NCBI GenBank assembly: GCA_947470515.1
Contig: CANITF010000003.1
Coordinates: 1 to 64,000 of the forward strand
DNA: 64,000 nucleotides
Direction of reading: 5' to 3'
DNA from: Flavobacteriales bacterium
GTDB taxonomy: Bacteria; Bacteroidota; Bacteroidia; Flavobacteriales_D; Crocinitomicaceae
Below the pieces are notes generated by a model. The model did not search any database, was not told where the DNA came from, and saw nothing but the letters and a program-made list of their open reading frames with translations. Both the position numbers and the translations under genes were made by a program. Positions within the stretch are counted from its first letter, which is position 1. The number at the start of each line of letters is the position of its first letter. Positions 34,767 to 44,173 of this stretch are shown here, in pieces.

Positions 34767-36164
34767 TTAAAGTTGTTCCCAAATTTCGCCAGTTCGGATT
34801 TTATCATTTAAATTAGTTTTAATGTAAAATGCATCTAAATGAGGATATAAATTCTTACGGCCTTCTTTTATTTTTTCTAATTTATAGTTTTCAAAAACCC
34901 AAACAGTCTTTTTGAATTTTGGCATCTTTTTAAATAACCATGGAATGTAAAACAATTTCCCAATATGTAATAAGATGTATATTCTCAAAAATTTGAAATT
35001 CAGCTTTATCTTGTTATCATTCTTTTGTATAGAATTAAGATACGGTTTAAAACTTTTCACGATTCTCATATGATTCAAACCATCACTAAACCCGATTGAA
35101 TTCTCAATAATCGCTTTTCTTCTTTTCAATATTGATTCTTGCTCAAAGTATGCTAAATTATTTTCTTCGAATAATTGCGAAAAAGCATATAACATTTCAG
35201 TTGGATTCTTAACTGATGCAGATCCTTTATAAATATCTACACGTTTGAAATCTGAATCTGAATTTATTATTAAAGTAGGTTTTCCAAGCAGCCATGCTTC
35301 CATTATTGATGTACTTTCAAAGGCCACCCATAAATCAGAAATTTGAATTAAATCTTGAATCTCTTCTTCATCTTTTAAATATAAGACATTCTCATGTTTA
35401 ATCAATTGATTCATTTCATTGCGAGAATCTCTATAATCAGATTCAAAATTTTCTCGAGGATGTTTCTTTAAGATAAATAATACATCTGGATATTTTTCAA
35501 TAGCTTGTCTTAAACAATCTTCAACAATATCACGCTGACTTTCTAACCATCTTTTCCCTTCTTCTCCAGGTTTTAATAGAATATTTAAGACATCATTTAT
35601 TTCTTCATTATACAGTTTTCCAAAAGCCCATCCAGCATATCCAACAACCTTGGAATACTGTGACAAATTGTATTTTTTGAGAATCGCAGCTTTTTCTATT
35701 TGAGGAAGAATTTTGTATTTGTCAAAGCCAGGAGCCCCAGACACGATCACTTTGTTTTCAGGAAAATTATATTTTTCAATTAAAAAATCTTTTACGCGCT
35801 GGTTCCAAGTGAACTGAATTGGGCAATAAAACATTCCTTTCTTATTGTACCCTAAAAAATCATAGGTCATTTCAGTTTTAAAATTCCCTTCTGAGTCATG
35901 ATAAAAGACTAATATATTATTTTCAAATGAATATTCTGAGATTTCTTTATACAGTAAATGTCCTCTTGTATTGGGCAATATAACTAAGTCTGGTTTTTTT
36001 TGATAAATTTTATGTGCGTTCCATACAAATTCAAATTGCACTTCAAAATTTTCAAATTTTTCCAAATAATAAATAAACGGAAGAAGCAAATGGAAATCTC
36101 TTCCTTCATTACTTACTAAAAAGCAGTAAGCTACTTTTTTAGAATTTTCTATCGGCTTTTTCAT
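34767..36164 (-). CDS. GT-B-like surface carbohydrate protein
   Basis: This is a 465-residue protein I place among surface carbohydrate biosynthesis proteins related to capsule and polysialyl-type transferases. It shows a two-Rossmann GT-B layout: VAYCFLVSNEGRDFHLLLP at the N-terminus, VIVSGAPGFDKYKIL near 138, LFILKKHPRENFES near 225 and LWVAFESTSIMEAWLLGKP near 280, where a Ser/Thr-Ser-Glu-like segment contacts the nucleotide sugar in such enzymes. No signal peptide is seen. It overlaps the GT4 gene by four bases and precedes pseB, so it is a good candidate for the pseudaminic acid transferase, but that is inference from context. Confidence 0.65.
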   Translation of the reverse strand: MKKPIENSKKVAYCFLVSNEGRDFHLLLPFIYYLEKFENFEVQFEFVWNAHKIYQKKPDLVILPNTRGHLLYKEISEYSFENNILVFYHDSEGNFKTEMTYDFLGYNKKGMFYCPIQFTWNQRVKDFLIEKYNFPENKVIVSGAPGFDKYKILPQIEKAAILKKYNLSQYSKVVGYAGWAFGKLYNEEINDVLNILLKPGEEGKRWLESQRDIVEDCLRQAIEKYPDVLFILKKHPRENFESDYRDSRNEMNQLIKHENVLYLKDEEEIQDLIQISDLWVAFESTSIMEAWLLGKPTLIINSDSDFKRVDIYKGSASVKNPTEMLYAFSQLFEENNLAYFEQESILKRRKAIIENSIGFSDGLNHMRIVKSFKPYLNSIQKNDNKIKLNFKFLRIYILLHIGKLFYIPWLFKKMPKFKKTVWVFENYKLEKIKEGRKNLYPHLDAFYIKTNLNDKIRTGEIWEQL

Positions 36165-37456
36165 GAAGTTATTTCATTTAAATATCCTGCAATCTTTTCT
36201 GTTATTGCTTTATTCGAAAACTCTGATACTAACTGAGTTTGATTGAAATTTCCCGTTTCATTTTCAAGAAGTGCTTTTTTCAAATAATCGTACAATCTAT
36301 CTTCATCTGTATACTCGAATGATTGGCCCTTTTGTTTTTCTTCAACAATCTTCTTTACATCCCCGTCATTCGGTCCAAAAACAAGTAATGGTTTTCCACT
36401 GCGCATCATTTCGAATAATTTACCTGGAATTCTTCCTTTAGCATTCAACGCTTTGTTGATAGGCAAGAGCAGGAAGGAAGCAGTTTCATATTCATCCATA
36501 ACTTTTTGTCGTGGAATCATTCCCATGAATTCGGTAATTTCAAGAAGTTGAGTTGCTTTTAAGGCTTGTTTCACTGCATAATCCACTTCACCAGCAAATT
36601 TGATTTTCACTTTCGATGCGATTTCAGGAAACTCATTCATTAATTTGCGAATGACCTTGAAAAATGATTCAGGGTTTCGATCTTCTCCTAGCAGTCCGCC
36701 ATGAAAGAAAATGAATTCAGATGACTCTTTAGCTGAATAGGCAGAAAAATCAGGTTCATCGTAACCGTAATAAATCACATCAACGTTTTTTGCACCAATT
36801 CCCTCCAAATCTTCTTTCCAAGTTGGACTCGCAATAGTGATTTTTTTAGCGGTTTTAAAAACTTCTTGTTCTAATTGATGGTGTTTTTTATCAGCTCGTT
36901 TTCCAATGTATAATTTAGAATAATAATCAACTTGCGTCCATGGATCTTGAAAGTCCGCCAACCAAGGAATATTGAATTTCTGCGAAATACGCATTCCAAT
37001 AACGGTGTTCGTATGAGGCGGTCCATCCGTAATAATGGCGTCGATATGATTTGTTTTTAAATAATTCTCTAAATAACGAACAGAAGGCTTGATCCATTTA
37101 TAGCGTGCATCTGGAATGAAGAAATTTCCTCTGACCCACATTCCAAGCTTATCAACGATGTTTCTTTTATTGGCAGAATTGGAGGTAATGTTTTGTAATG
37201 CCTGATTTCTTTTTCTTCCGGATAATTTCTTGAAAAGATTAATCGGTTCGTAAATAGGAACTTTATGAATTTCTAATCCTTCAGGAATGTCTTTTTCATT
37301 CGTGTAATCCAAAAACTGATAAGACGGATTTTCAGCTGTGAAAACAACTGGTTCCCAACCAAAATCACGTAAATATTTTACAAATTTTAAGCACCGTAAT
37401 ACTGTGATTCCTCCAGAAGGAGGCCAATGATATGTGATTACAAGTACCTTTTTCAC
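36161..37456 (-). CDS. Glycosyltransferase family 4-like protein
   Basis: The 431-residue GT-B enzyme begins KVLVITYHWPPSGGITVLRCLKF, the usual N-terminal loop of GT4 transferases. It carries the C-terminal nucleotide-sugar site FFHGGLLGEDRNPES near 250 and the E-x7-E region in RIPGKLFEMMRSGKPLLVFG near 345-364. It is cytosolic or membrane-peripheral and adds a sugar to a lipid-linked or protein glycan; donor and acceptor are unknown. The start is GTG. It heads an overlapping pair with the surface carbohydrate gene and lies upstream of the pseudaminic acid genes, so it likely builds the glycan that receives Pse. Confidence 0.85.
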   Translation of the reverse strand: MKKVLVITYHWPPSGGITVLRCLKFVKYLRDFGWEPVVFTAENPSYQFLDYTNEKDIPEGLEIHKVPIYEPINLFKKLSGRKRNQALQNITSNSANKRNIVDKLGMWVRGNFFIPDARYKWIKPSVRYLENYLKTNHIDAIITDGPPHTNTVIGMRISQKFNIPWLADFQDPWTQVDYYSKLYIGKRADKKHHQLEQEVFKTAKKITIASPTWKEDLEGIGAKNVDVIYYGYDEPDFSAYSAKESSEFIFFHGGLLGEDRNPESFFKVIRKLMNEFPEIASKVKIKFAGEVDYAVKQALKATQLLEITEFMGMIPRQKVMDEYETASFLLLPINKALNAKGRIPGKLFEMMRSGKPLLVFGPNDGDVKKIVEEKQKGQSFEYTDEDRLYDYLKKALLENETGNFNQTQLVSEFSNKAITEKIAGYLNEITS

Positions 37457-37540
37457 GTTTTTAATTCTTACGTAAAATTAAGCAAAAAAATAACGGTGAA
37501 AATTGTTCACCGTTATTTCCGAAAATATTTAATAAGAGTC

Positions 37541-38449
37541 TTATATTTTACTAATTCTCAAAGATTCTTTGTTGTTCTCAGAAGCGATAACCACTATATA
37601 CATTCCAGTTATAAGATTGGTCATATCAATTTGATAACGAAAAGTTCCACGATCAAGTTTTCCAGAATAAATCGATTCAATAAGTTTCCCATTCATATCG
37701 AATAACGTTATTTCAAACCGTTCTTTGGTTGGAATACCAACTTCTAATGTGGTAATTGTGCTAACTGGATTTGGGAAAACCTTGGATGCAAATTCAGTTG
37801 GTAAAGCAATGCCATTTTCATCTTTTTCTGCTTCTAAAAATGGATCTGTAACAACCGTTTGATCTAAATAATCCATGTATACATTCGAATACCCAATTCC
37901 ACCGGCATAACCATAGTGCAATTGATCACTGTTTTCTATAATATTGATATCTTCTTGAATTGATTGTTCATAGGATATTTTTCCTAGAATCTCTGGAAGT
38001 TCAGCCTCGATCATTTCTGGAATTGCAAATTCAATACTTTCACTATTTTCTTTAACAGTTTGGTCTAAACTCGTATTATCAGAAAAAATACGCATTGCAG
38101 AATGTTGAATTTGTTGAATTGTTTCTTTCTCCTTTTCATCAGAACAACTGAATAATGTCAAGCCAAAAACGACTATAAGTGAAAATAACATCGCACTTTG
38201 AACGGTGTGTTTAGAGCCAATTTGCCACGCTTCAAATTCAGCATTAAGAGCAGCTTCTTGCGTGTTTGTGATTCTACCACAAACTGGTTGACCAATTAAA
38301 CTTTTTAAGGTTTGTTTGATTTCGTAGTTTGATTTATTGGTAAAATCATGCACTTCAGTTGCACATTTTAGACAAAAAGCACCTTTTTGAGTTGGATTCA
38401 TTTTATTCCAATTCTCTGAACACGGATCATTAATTCCAATATTTTTCAT
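37541..38449 (-). CDS. Cys-motif / single-membrane-segment / T9SS hybrid protein
   Basis: The 302-residue protein has an unusual layout. Residues 1-70 form a Cys-containing N-domain (PCSENWNKMNPTQKGAFC, LKCATEVHDF, GQPVCGR) that looks like a small zinc-binding module. One hydrophobic segment (SAMLFSLIVVFGLTLFSC, about 85-102) ends in a lipobox-like Cys. An acidic linker and a type A T9SS sorting domain (FPNPVSTITTLEV, ending MYIVVIASENNKESLRISKI) follow. From memory, the N-domain recurs in Bacteroidota proteins of unknown role. The internal position of the hydrophobic segment makes normal signal peptide cleavage doubtful. Function not known. It is 85 bases upstream of the GT4 gene. Confidence 0.75.
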   Translation of the reverse strand: MKNIGINDPCSENWNKMNPTQKGAFCLKCATEVHDFTNKSNYEIKQTLKSLIGQPVCGRITNTQEAALNAEFEAWQIGSKHTVQSAMLFSLIVVFGLTLFSCSDEKEKETIQQIQHSAMRIFSDNTSLDQTVKENSESIEFAIPEMIEAELPEILGKISYEQSIQEDINIIENSDQLHYGYAGGIGYSNVYMDYLDQTVVTDPFLEAEKDENGIALPTEFASKVFPNPVSTITTLEVGIPTKERFEITLFDMNGKLIESIYSGKLDRGTFRYQIDMTNLITGMYIVVIASENNKESLRISKI

Positions 38450-38773
38450 AGCTCTTGTAGATTTTGTTTAACAATTAATACGAACTTCAACTATTATTTA
38501 GTCCAACATTCGTTGTATTACACATAGATTCTGGATTCGTTCAATTTCCATAAATGAATTTTATTTTATTTATTAATCGAAGATGCCTTTTGTAAAGATT
38601 TTTTCTCATTTAAAAAAATGAATTCTATGGAAAAATCCTTCTGAAATGTTAGTATTTATAGGGATTCTACGTAATATAGCTATTTTGCTAATTTACAATA
38701 TTGATTATGGTAAAAATATGTTATAATCCCATTTTAATATTAAGGCAAAAGAGAAGTTATTTTTAAATTAGTT

Positions 38774-38820
38774 GTTCGACATATTGCGACCGCGCAGCAG
38801 AGCCGAAGGCAATTCGCGAA
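38774..38820 (+). repeat. 47-bp dispersed repeat, copy 1
   Basis: This tract (starting GTTCGACATATTGCGACCGC, ending GGCAATTCGCGAA) matches the reverse complement of 58194-58240 at 46 of 47 positions. It is strongly GC-rich within an AT-rich spacer and its ends carry a 5-base inverted repeat, GTTCG (38774-38778) and CGAAC (38817-38821). It contains no open frame of note. Nature unknown: a REP/MITE-like element, a protein-binding site or an insertion scar are all possible. Confidence 0.85.
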
Positions 38821-38884
38821 CTGTAAAAAGATCACCGAAATTTGTTGTTTCATTATCAATTCAACGTAATATTCAGAGATAGCT

Positions 38885-38892
38885 TATATTTG
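38885..38892 (+). promoter_or_regulatory. Flippase -7 box, decides the start codon
   Basis: TATATTTG matches TAnnTTTG and ends 12 bases before the ATG at 38905. It lies downstream of the alternative TTG start at 38842, which supports the ATG. Confidence 0.5.
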
Positions 38893-38904
38893 TTCCAACA
38901 GATT

Positions 38905-40404
38905 ATGGGTATAGTTCAAAAAGATGCATTTCGTACAATGATTATTTCTTATTTAGGAATAGTCTTAGGCTATTTGAATAAAGGTCTATTGTTTCTTCTC
39001 ATCCTCACTACCGAACAAATTGGATTAGTGAATTTGATTTATTCTGTAGGAATTTTATTTGCCCAATTTGCAAATCTTGGAACGATTTATACAACATGGA
39101 AATTCTTACCTTTCTTTAAAAATGAGGAAAAGAAGCACCATGGATTTTTGCCCTTAATGTTACTGATTGTCCTTCTAGGAATTACAATTTGTACAATTGC
39201 AGCTTTATTGTTTAGGTCGAAGATTGAAGGAATGTATTCGGTACGTTCTGCACTTTTTGTTACGTATTATTTGTGGATTTTACCTATTGGAATTTCTTAT
39301 GTTCTATTTATGATATTAGAAGTGTATTTAAGAAGTTTTTACAAAAATATTATTTCTGTTGTCGCTCTAGAAATAGTATTACGCCTTTCATTAACACTAT
39401 TACTTATGTTGATTTGGTTCAATGCCATTTCATTTAATGTTTTTATTATACTACATAGTCTTATTTACATTTTACCTGCGTTGGTTTTGATAATTTATTT
39501 ATATCGCATCAATGAATTGAATTTGAGTTTGTCTAGCATAAAGATTTCTAAGCGATTTAAAAAAATATTGATTCAATTTTCGTTGTTTAATTACGTCAAT
39601 ACGTTGGGGAATGTTTTAGTGAATGCTTTGGATGTAATGATGATCGCTCAGTTTATAGGTCTTCAAGCCACAGGAGTATATACCACAGTAGTATTTCTCA
39701 CAAGCGCAATTCAAGTTCCTTTTAAGTCGATTTTGAGAGTGAGTTCTTCCTTGGTCGCAGATTATTGGAAGCATCGAGAGTTTGACAAAATGAAAGAATT
39801 GTATCAAAAAGTGAGTTCCGTTTCTTTGGTTATTGGTCTGGGTTCTTTTGTGTTCGTTTGGAATAATATTGATTTTTTGTTTTCGTTTTTGAAACCTGAA
39901 TTTCATGAAGGGAAATGGGTGTTTTTCTTCTTAATGATGGGAAGATTAATTGACATGTTTTTTGGATTGAATGGCTCAATTTTTTCTACTTCCAAAAAGT
40001 TCAAATACGACATAATATTCACCTTAGTTTTAATTGGTGCAGTTTTCTTTTTGAATCTACTTTTCATCCCGAAATGGGGTATAGCCGGGGCTGCGATTTC
40101 AACATCAATTGCATTAATAATTTACAATGTTGGTAGATTGATTTTCGTTTGGGCAATTTATAAAATACATCCTTTTCAGCGCAATCAATTTATTGTTATC
40201 GGCTTAGGACTATTAACGATTTATCTTGGGAGTTTAACGGAGGATTTGATTCAAAACAAATGGATTCAATGTTGTATTGAATCCATTTTAGTATTTGGTG
40301 TTTTCTTTCTTCCAATTTACTTGTTTTCACTTGAGAAAGAAACGGTCAATTATGTGAAAAAAGGCATTCTGTTTATCAAAGAGAAAACTGGAATTTCAAA
40401 ATAA
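38905..40404 (+). CDS. Polysaccharide flippase, Wzx/PST-like
   Basis: The 499-residue membrane protein has about 12-14 transmembrane helices and belongs to the MOP-superfamily polysaccharide transporters that flip lipid-linked glycan units across the inner membrane. It begins MGIVQKDAFRTMIISYLGIVLG, the usual amphipathic start followed by helix 1. A second-half repeat begins QFSLFNYVNTLGNVLVNALDVMMIAQF near 235. It lies near, but divergent from, the glycan locus at 28.6-37.5 kb, so it may export that glycan; this is inference. It converges on alaS with only eight bases between the stops. Confidence 0.85.
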   Translation: MGIVQKDAFRTMIISYLGIVLGYLNKGLLFLLILTTEQIGLVNLIYSVGILFAQFANLGTIYTTWKFLPFFKNEEKKHHGFLPLMLLIVLLGITICTIAALLFRSKIEGMYSVRSALFVTYYLWILPIGISYVLFMILEVYLRSFYKNIISVVALEIVLRLSLTLLLMLIWFNAISFNVFIILHSLIYILPALVLIIYLYRINELNLSLSSIKISKRFKKILIQFSLFNYVNTLGNVLVNALDVMMIAQFIGLQATGVYTTVVFLTSAIQVPFKSILRVSSSLVADYWKHREFDKMKELYQKVSSVSLVIGLGSFVFVWNNIDFLFSFLKPEFHEGKWVFFFLMMGRLIDMFFGLNGSIFSTSKKFKYDIIFTLVLIGAVFFLNLLFIPKWGIAGAAISTSIALIIYNVGRLIFVWAIYKIHPFQRNQFIVIGLGLLTIYLGSLTEDLIQNKWIQCCIESILVFGVFFLPIYLFSLEKETVNYVKKGILFIKEKTGISK

Positions 40405-40412
40405 AAACTATT

Positions 40413-43025
40413 TTAAATTTTTGCTTTAGCATCACTAATAGCATTCGCTAAACCACTTGGTTTTTTTCCTCCAGCAGTTGCAAAGAAAGCTTGTCCACCG
40501 CCACCACCATCGATCTGTTTTGCAACTTCACGAATGATATTTCCAGCGTTAATTCCTTTATTTTCTATTACTGAATCTGAAGCGATGATACTAATTGAAC
40601 ATTTATCGCCTTCGTTTCCACCTATAACACCATAGAAATTATCAACTTCGCCTTTTAATTGAAATAAAATATCTTTAATCGAACCAGCATCCAAAGAAAC
40701 AATTGTTCCAAGGAAATTGATTCCGTTAATTACTTCAATCTTGTTTTTCAAATCACCTTTTACAGCAAGCGCTTTTTCTTTTTGAAGCAATTCGATTTCC
40801 TTATTCATTTGATTGTTCTTCATCAATAAATCGTCCACAGCTTTTATCAAGTCTTTCGGATTTTTCAATGTCAATGCGATTGAATCGAGTGTTTTTGCTT
40901 TTTGTTTGAAGTAATTTTCTGCTGTTGTTGATGTAATTGCTTCTATTCTGCGTATTCCTGCCGCAACAGCTGTTTCAGTTGTAATTTTAAATAAACCAAT
41001 TTTTCCAGTTGATGGAACGTGGATTCCGCCACAAAGCTCCACTGATTCACCAAATTTTATAACGCGAACAGCATCGCCATATTTCTCACCAAATAAAGCC
41101 ATGGCTCCCATTTCCTTTGCTTCTTCAATCGGTGTATTGCGGCGTTCGTCCAGTGAGATGTTTTGCTTGATTGCTTCACTGACTAATGTTTCAATTTTTT
41201 CTAATTCTTCATCTGTCACTTTTGAAAAATGAGAGAAGTCAAAACGCAAATAATCTGGATTTACCAATGATCCTTTTTGCTCCACGTGCGTTCCTAAAAC
41301 GGTTCTTAATGCATGGTGCAATAAATGTGTCGCTGAGTGATTACTAGCAGAATCTACTCTTTTTGATTCGTTCACAACAGCTGTGTAAACTGCTTCAAGA
41401 TTACTTGGTAATTTCTCCGTTAAATGGATGATTAAATTATTCTCTTTTTTCGTATCAAAGATGAATACTTTCTCGTCATTTAATTCAATAAATCCTTTGT
41501 CACCAACTTGTCCACCGCCTTCTGGATAGAACGGTGTTTTGTCAAATACTAATTGATAAAAAGCTTTTTGTTTTTGACTCACTTTTCTGTATTTCAGAAT
41601 TTTCACCAGAGATGTTAAAGTGTCATAACCAATAAATTCTGAAATCGCATCTGGGTGAACTTGCACCCAATCTTCTGTTTCAATAGCTGTCGCAGCTCTA
41701 GAACGGTCTTTTTGTTTTTGAAGTTCTTTGTCAAAAGCCTCCTCGTCAATTGAAAGATCATTCTCTCTTGCAATCAAAGAAGTTAAATCAACTGGAAAAC
41801 CATACGTATCAAACAATTCGAAAACTTCCTTCCCATCAATGATATCATTATCTGCTTTTTTAGTTGTTTGAATAATGGTCTCAATTCGCTTAATTCCTAA
41901 TTCCAATGTTCTAAAAAAGCTGATTTCTTCTTCACGGATTACCTTTTGAACCAATTCTTTTTGCTGAATCAACTCTTCAAAAGGATCTCCCATGATTTCA
42001 CTCAATACAACAGACAAATCACATAAAAATGGTTCTTTTAATCCTAATGTTTGGTAACCATATCTAACTGCTCTTCTTAATATTCTTCGGATGACATAAC
42101 CAGCACCTGTATTGGATGGCAATTGTCCGTCTGCAATAGAAAAAGCAATTGCGCGTATATGATCTGCAATTACTCTTAAAGCAATATCTGTTTCTTCTTT
42201 GACACCATATTTTACACCTGAAACTTTTTCCATGTGTTGAATAAGTGTTTGAAAAAGATCTGTGTCATAATTAGAAGTTTTGCCCTGTAAGGCCATTGCT
42301 AATCGCTCTAATCCCATTCCTGTATCAACATGTGTTGCAGGAAGTGGAACTAAACTTCCGTCCGATAAACGATTAAATTGCATGAACACATTGTTCCAGA
42401 TTTCAATCATTTGCGGATGGTCATAATTCACTAATGATTTACCATCAATAATATCACGTTCTTTTTTAGGTCTGACATCAACATGGATTTCTGTACAAGG
42501 ACCGCAAGGACCTGTATCGCCCATTTCCCAAAAATTATCCTTTTTAGAAGCTAAGATGATTCTGTCTTCAGGAATTAATTTTTTCCAAATATCAAAACTT
42601 TCAGTGTCCATCGGAACATTGTCAGTAGCATCACCTTCGAAAACAGTAACATATAAACGATCTTTAGGAATCTTATAAACTTCCGTTAAAAGTTCCCATG
42701 CCCAATTAATTGCATCTTCCTTGAAATAATCTCCAAATGACCAATTACCGAGCATTTCAAACATGGTATGGTGGTAGGTATCAACTCCAACTTCTTCCAA
42801 ATCATTGTGTTTTCCAGAAACGCGTAAACATTTTTGAGAATTGGCGACACATCTATTTTTTGGAATGGCATTACCCAAGAAGAAATCCTTGAATTGGTTC
42901 ATTCCAGCATTTGTAAACATAAGTGTAGGGTCGTTTTTAACAACCATTGGTGCTGATGGCACTATTTCGTGACCTTTTGATTCAAAAAAGGTGAAAAATT
43001 GTTCGCGTATTTCAGAAACTTTCAT
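40413..43025 (-). CDS. alaS: Alanyl-tRNA synthetase
   Basis: AlaRS charges tRNA-Ala and edits Ser and Gly mischarging. The 870 residues include the aminoacylation domain ([22 protein letters not shown] at the N-terminus, [13 protein letters not shown] near 40), the editing domain with zinc ligands [11 protein letters not shown] near 570 and CGGIHV near 670, a coiled linker and the C-Ala domain ending [15 protein letters not shown], so it is complete. A -7 box (TAAATTTG on -) is at 43062-43069, divergent from the M23 peptidase gene. Confidence 0.97.
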   Translation of the reverse strand: MKVSEIREQFFTFFESKGHEIVPSAPMVVKNDPTLMFTNAGMNQFKDFFLGNAIPKNRCVANSQKCLRVSGKHNDLEEVGVDTYHHTMFEMLGNWSFGDYFKEDAINWAWELLTEVYKIPKDRLYVTVFEGDATDNVPMDTESFDIWKKLIPEDRIILASKKDNFWEMGDTGPCGPCTEIHVDVRPKKERDIIDGKSLVNYDHPQMIEIWNNVFMQFNRLSDGSLVPLPATHVDTGMGLERLAMALQGKTSNYDTDLFQTLIQHMEKVSGVKYGVKEETDIALRVIADHIRAIAFSIADGQLPSNTGAGYVIRRILRRAVRYGYQTLGLKEPFLCDLSVVLSEIMGDPFEELIQQKELVQKVIREEEISFFRTLELGIKRIETIIQTTKKADNDIIDGKEVFELFDTYGFPVDLTSLIARENDLSIDEEAFDKELQKQKDRSRAATAIETEDWVQVHPDAISEFIGYDTLTSLVKILKYRKVSQKQKAFYQLVFDKTPFYPEGGGQVGDKGFIELNDEKVFIFDTKKENNLIIHLTEKLPSNLEAVYTAVVNESKRVDSASNHSATHLLHHALRTVLGTHVEQKGSLVNPDYLRFDFSHFSKVTDEELEKIETLVSEAIKQNISLDERRNTPIEEAKEMGAMALFGEKYGDAVRVIKFGESVELCGGIHVPSTGKIGLFKITTETAVAAGIRRIEAITSTTAENYFKQKAKTLDSIALTLKNPKDLIKAVDDLLMKNNQMNKEIELLQKEKALAVKGDLKNKIEVINGINFLGTIVSLDAGSIKDILFQLKGEVDNFYGVIGGNEGDKCSISIIASDSVIENKGINAGNIIREVAKQIDGGGGGQAFFATAGGKKPSGLANAISDAKAKI

Positions 43026-43061
43026 CTATCTATATGACGTTTTCGATTATTCAATAAGTTG

Positions 43062-43069
43062 CAAATTTA
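43062..43069 (-). promoter_or_regulatory. Probable alaS -7 box
   Basis: On the minus strand the bases read TAAATTTG, an exact TAnnTTTG match, about 36 bases before the alaS ATG. No TTG at -33 was found. Confidence 0.4.
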
Positions 43070-43172
43070 ACTGAATTCATGAAAAGGAAAAGCCGAACTC
43101 AGGTTAATATTTGAACAAGGTGAAAACGAAGGTCTTAAACGTTTTTTAACAAGCTCAACAAAAGAAAATAAT

Positions 43173-43180
43173 TACATTTG
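43173..43180 (+). promoter_or_regulatory. Probable -7 box of the M23 peptidase gene
   Basis: TACATTTG matches the consensus and ends six bases before the ATG at 43187. A TTG start inside this box (43178) is therefore rejected. The message would have an almost absent leader. Confidence 0.45.
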
Positions 43181-43186
43181 TTTCAG

Positions 43187-44158
43187 ATGTCTAAAAAGAA
43201 GTACAGATATAATCCTAGAAACCTTTCGTATGAGGAAGTTTCGGTGAGTTTTGGTTCTCGGATCTTTCGTGTTTTTCTATGGATGGCACCAAGTATTGCA
43301 ATGGGATTAATTCTCGCTTTTTTATTTTCACGAAAATTAGATTCTCCCAAAGAAAAACAGTTGAAAAGTGAAATTGAAATTTATAAAGAGGAATATAATC
43401 GATTAAATGCTGATTTAGATTTGGTTAATAAAGTGCTTGATGAAATGCAAAAGCGCGATGAAGATCTTTATAGAGTTGCTTTATATGCTGATAAATTCCC
43501 AGACGAATTGAGAATCATGGGGACGGGTGGAAGTGAGAAATACAACTATTTAGAAGGGTACACGAATTCAAAATTATTAAAAAGTACCTCTGATAAAATG
43601 GATTATGTTGAACGACGACTTAACGGTCAAAGTTTATCTTTTAAAGAATTGTTGGAATTAGCCAAAAACAAGGAGAAAATGTTATCAAGTATTCCTGCGA
43701 TTCAACCAGTAAGTAATAAAAACTTGAAACACATGGCCTCAGGTTATGGTTATCGAATTGATCCAATTTATAAAACGAGGCGCATGCATACAGGAATGGA
43801 TTTCACAGCGAATATTGGGACAAATGTTTATTCCACAGGAGATGGCGTGGTTGAGTCAACAGAAGTAAGTGGGTGGGGTTATGGCCGATGTATTGTTATC
43901 AATCACGGCTACGGTTATAAAACACGATACGCCCATTTGAGTGCTTTTAAAATCACCCCAGGTCAAAAAGTTAAAAGAGGTGAATTAATTGGGTTAGTTG
44001 GAAGCACTGGCAAGTCTACTGGTCCTCATTTGCATTATGAAGTTGAAAAAGGTGGGCAAAAAGTAAATCCAGTTCATTATTACCATTCTGATTTATCTCC
44101 TGCACAATATGAAAAGTTGATTCAAATGAGTCAGAATTCTTTTAACGCATTTGACTAA
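43187..44158 (+). CDS. M23-family peptidoglycan endopeptidase, membrane-anchored
   Basis: The 323-residue protein has a short basic cytoplasmic start (SKKKYRYNPRN), one transmembrane helix (FRVFLWMAPSIAMGLILAFLF), a coiled-coil stretch (about 50-90) and a C-terminal LytM/M23 zinc peptidase domain. Zinc ligands are visible in MHTGMDFTANIG near 201 (HxxxD) and GPHLHYEVEKGG near 288 (HxH). It should trim peptidoglycan crosslinks in the periplasm during growth or division, or act in regulation. It precedes capA-like by 15 bases, suggesting co-transcription. Confidence 0.9.
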   Translation: MSKKKYRYNPRNLSYEEVSVSFGSRIFRVFLWMAPSIAMGLILAFLFSRKLDSPKEKQLKSEIEIYKEEYNRLNADLDLVNKVLDEMQKRDEDLYRVALYADKFPDELRIMGTGGSEKYNYLEGYTNSKLLKSTSDKMDYVERRLNGQSLSFKELLELAKNKEKMLSSIPAIQPVSNKNLKHMASGYGYRIDPIYKTRRMHTGMDFTANIGTNVYSTGDGVVESTEVSGWGYGRCIVINHGYGYKTRYAHLSAFKITPGQKVKRGELIGLVGSTGKSTGPHLHYEVEKGGQKVNPVHYYHSDLSPAQYEKLIQMSQNSFNAFD

Positions 44159-44173
44159 AAATTGAGTAAAAAA

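Larger units (their letters stand above)
38450..38904. other. Long AT-rich intergenic region with inverted-repeat copy
   Basis: The 455 bases between the divergent T9SS hybrid gene and the flippase hold no convincing gene. Contents: a 16-base motif TTCTACGTAATATAGC at 38665-38680, shared in inverted form with 57969-57984; the 47-bp repeat at 38774-38820; and the flippase -7 box at 38885-38892. The open frame could be extended upstream to a TTG at 38842, but that start precedes the promoter. Confidence 0.6.

Noticed and set aside
38842-38904. Upstream TTG start adding 21 residues to the flippase
   Set aside because: It lies before the -7 box at 38885-38892, and the ATG at 38905 gives a normal start for this membrane family.
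43178-43186. TTG start three codons before the M23 peptidase ATG
   Set aside because: The TTG overlaps the TACATTTG promoter box, so it would not be transcribed.
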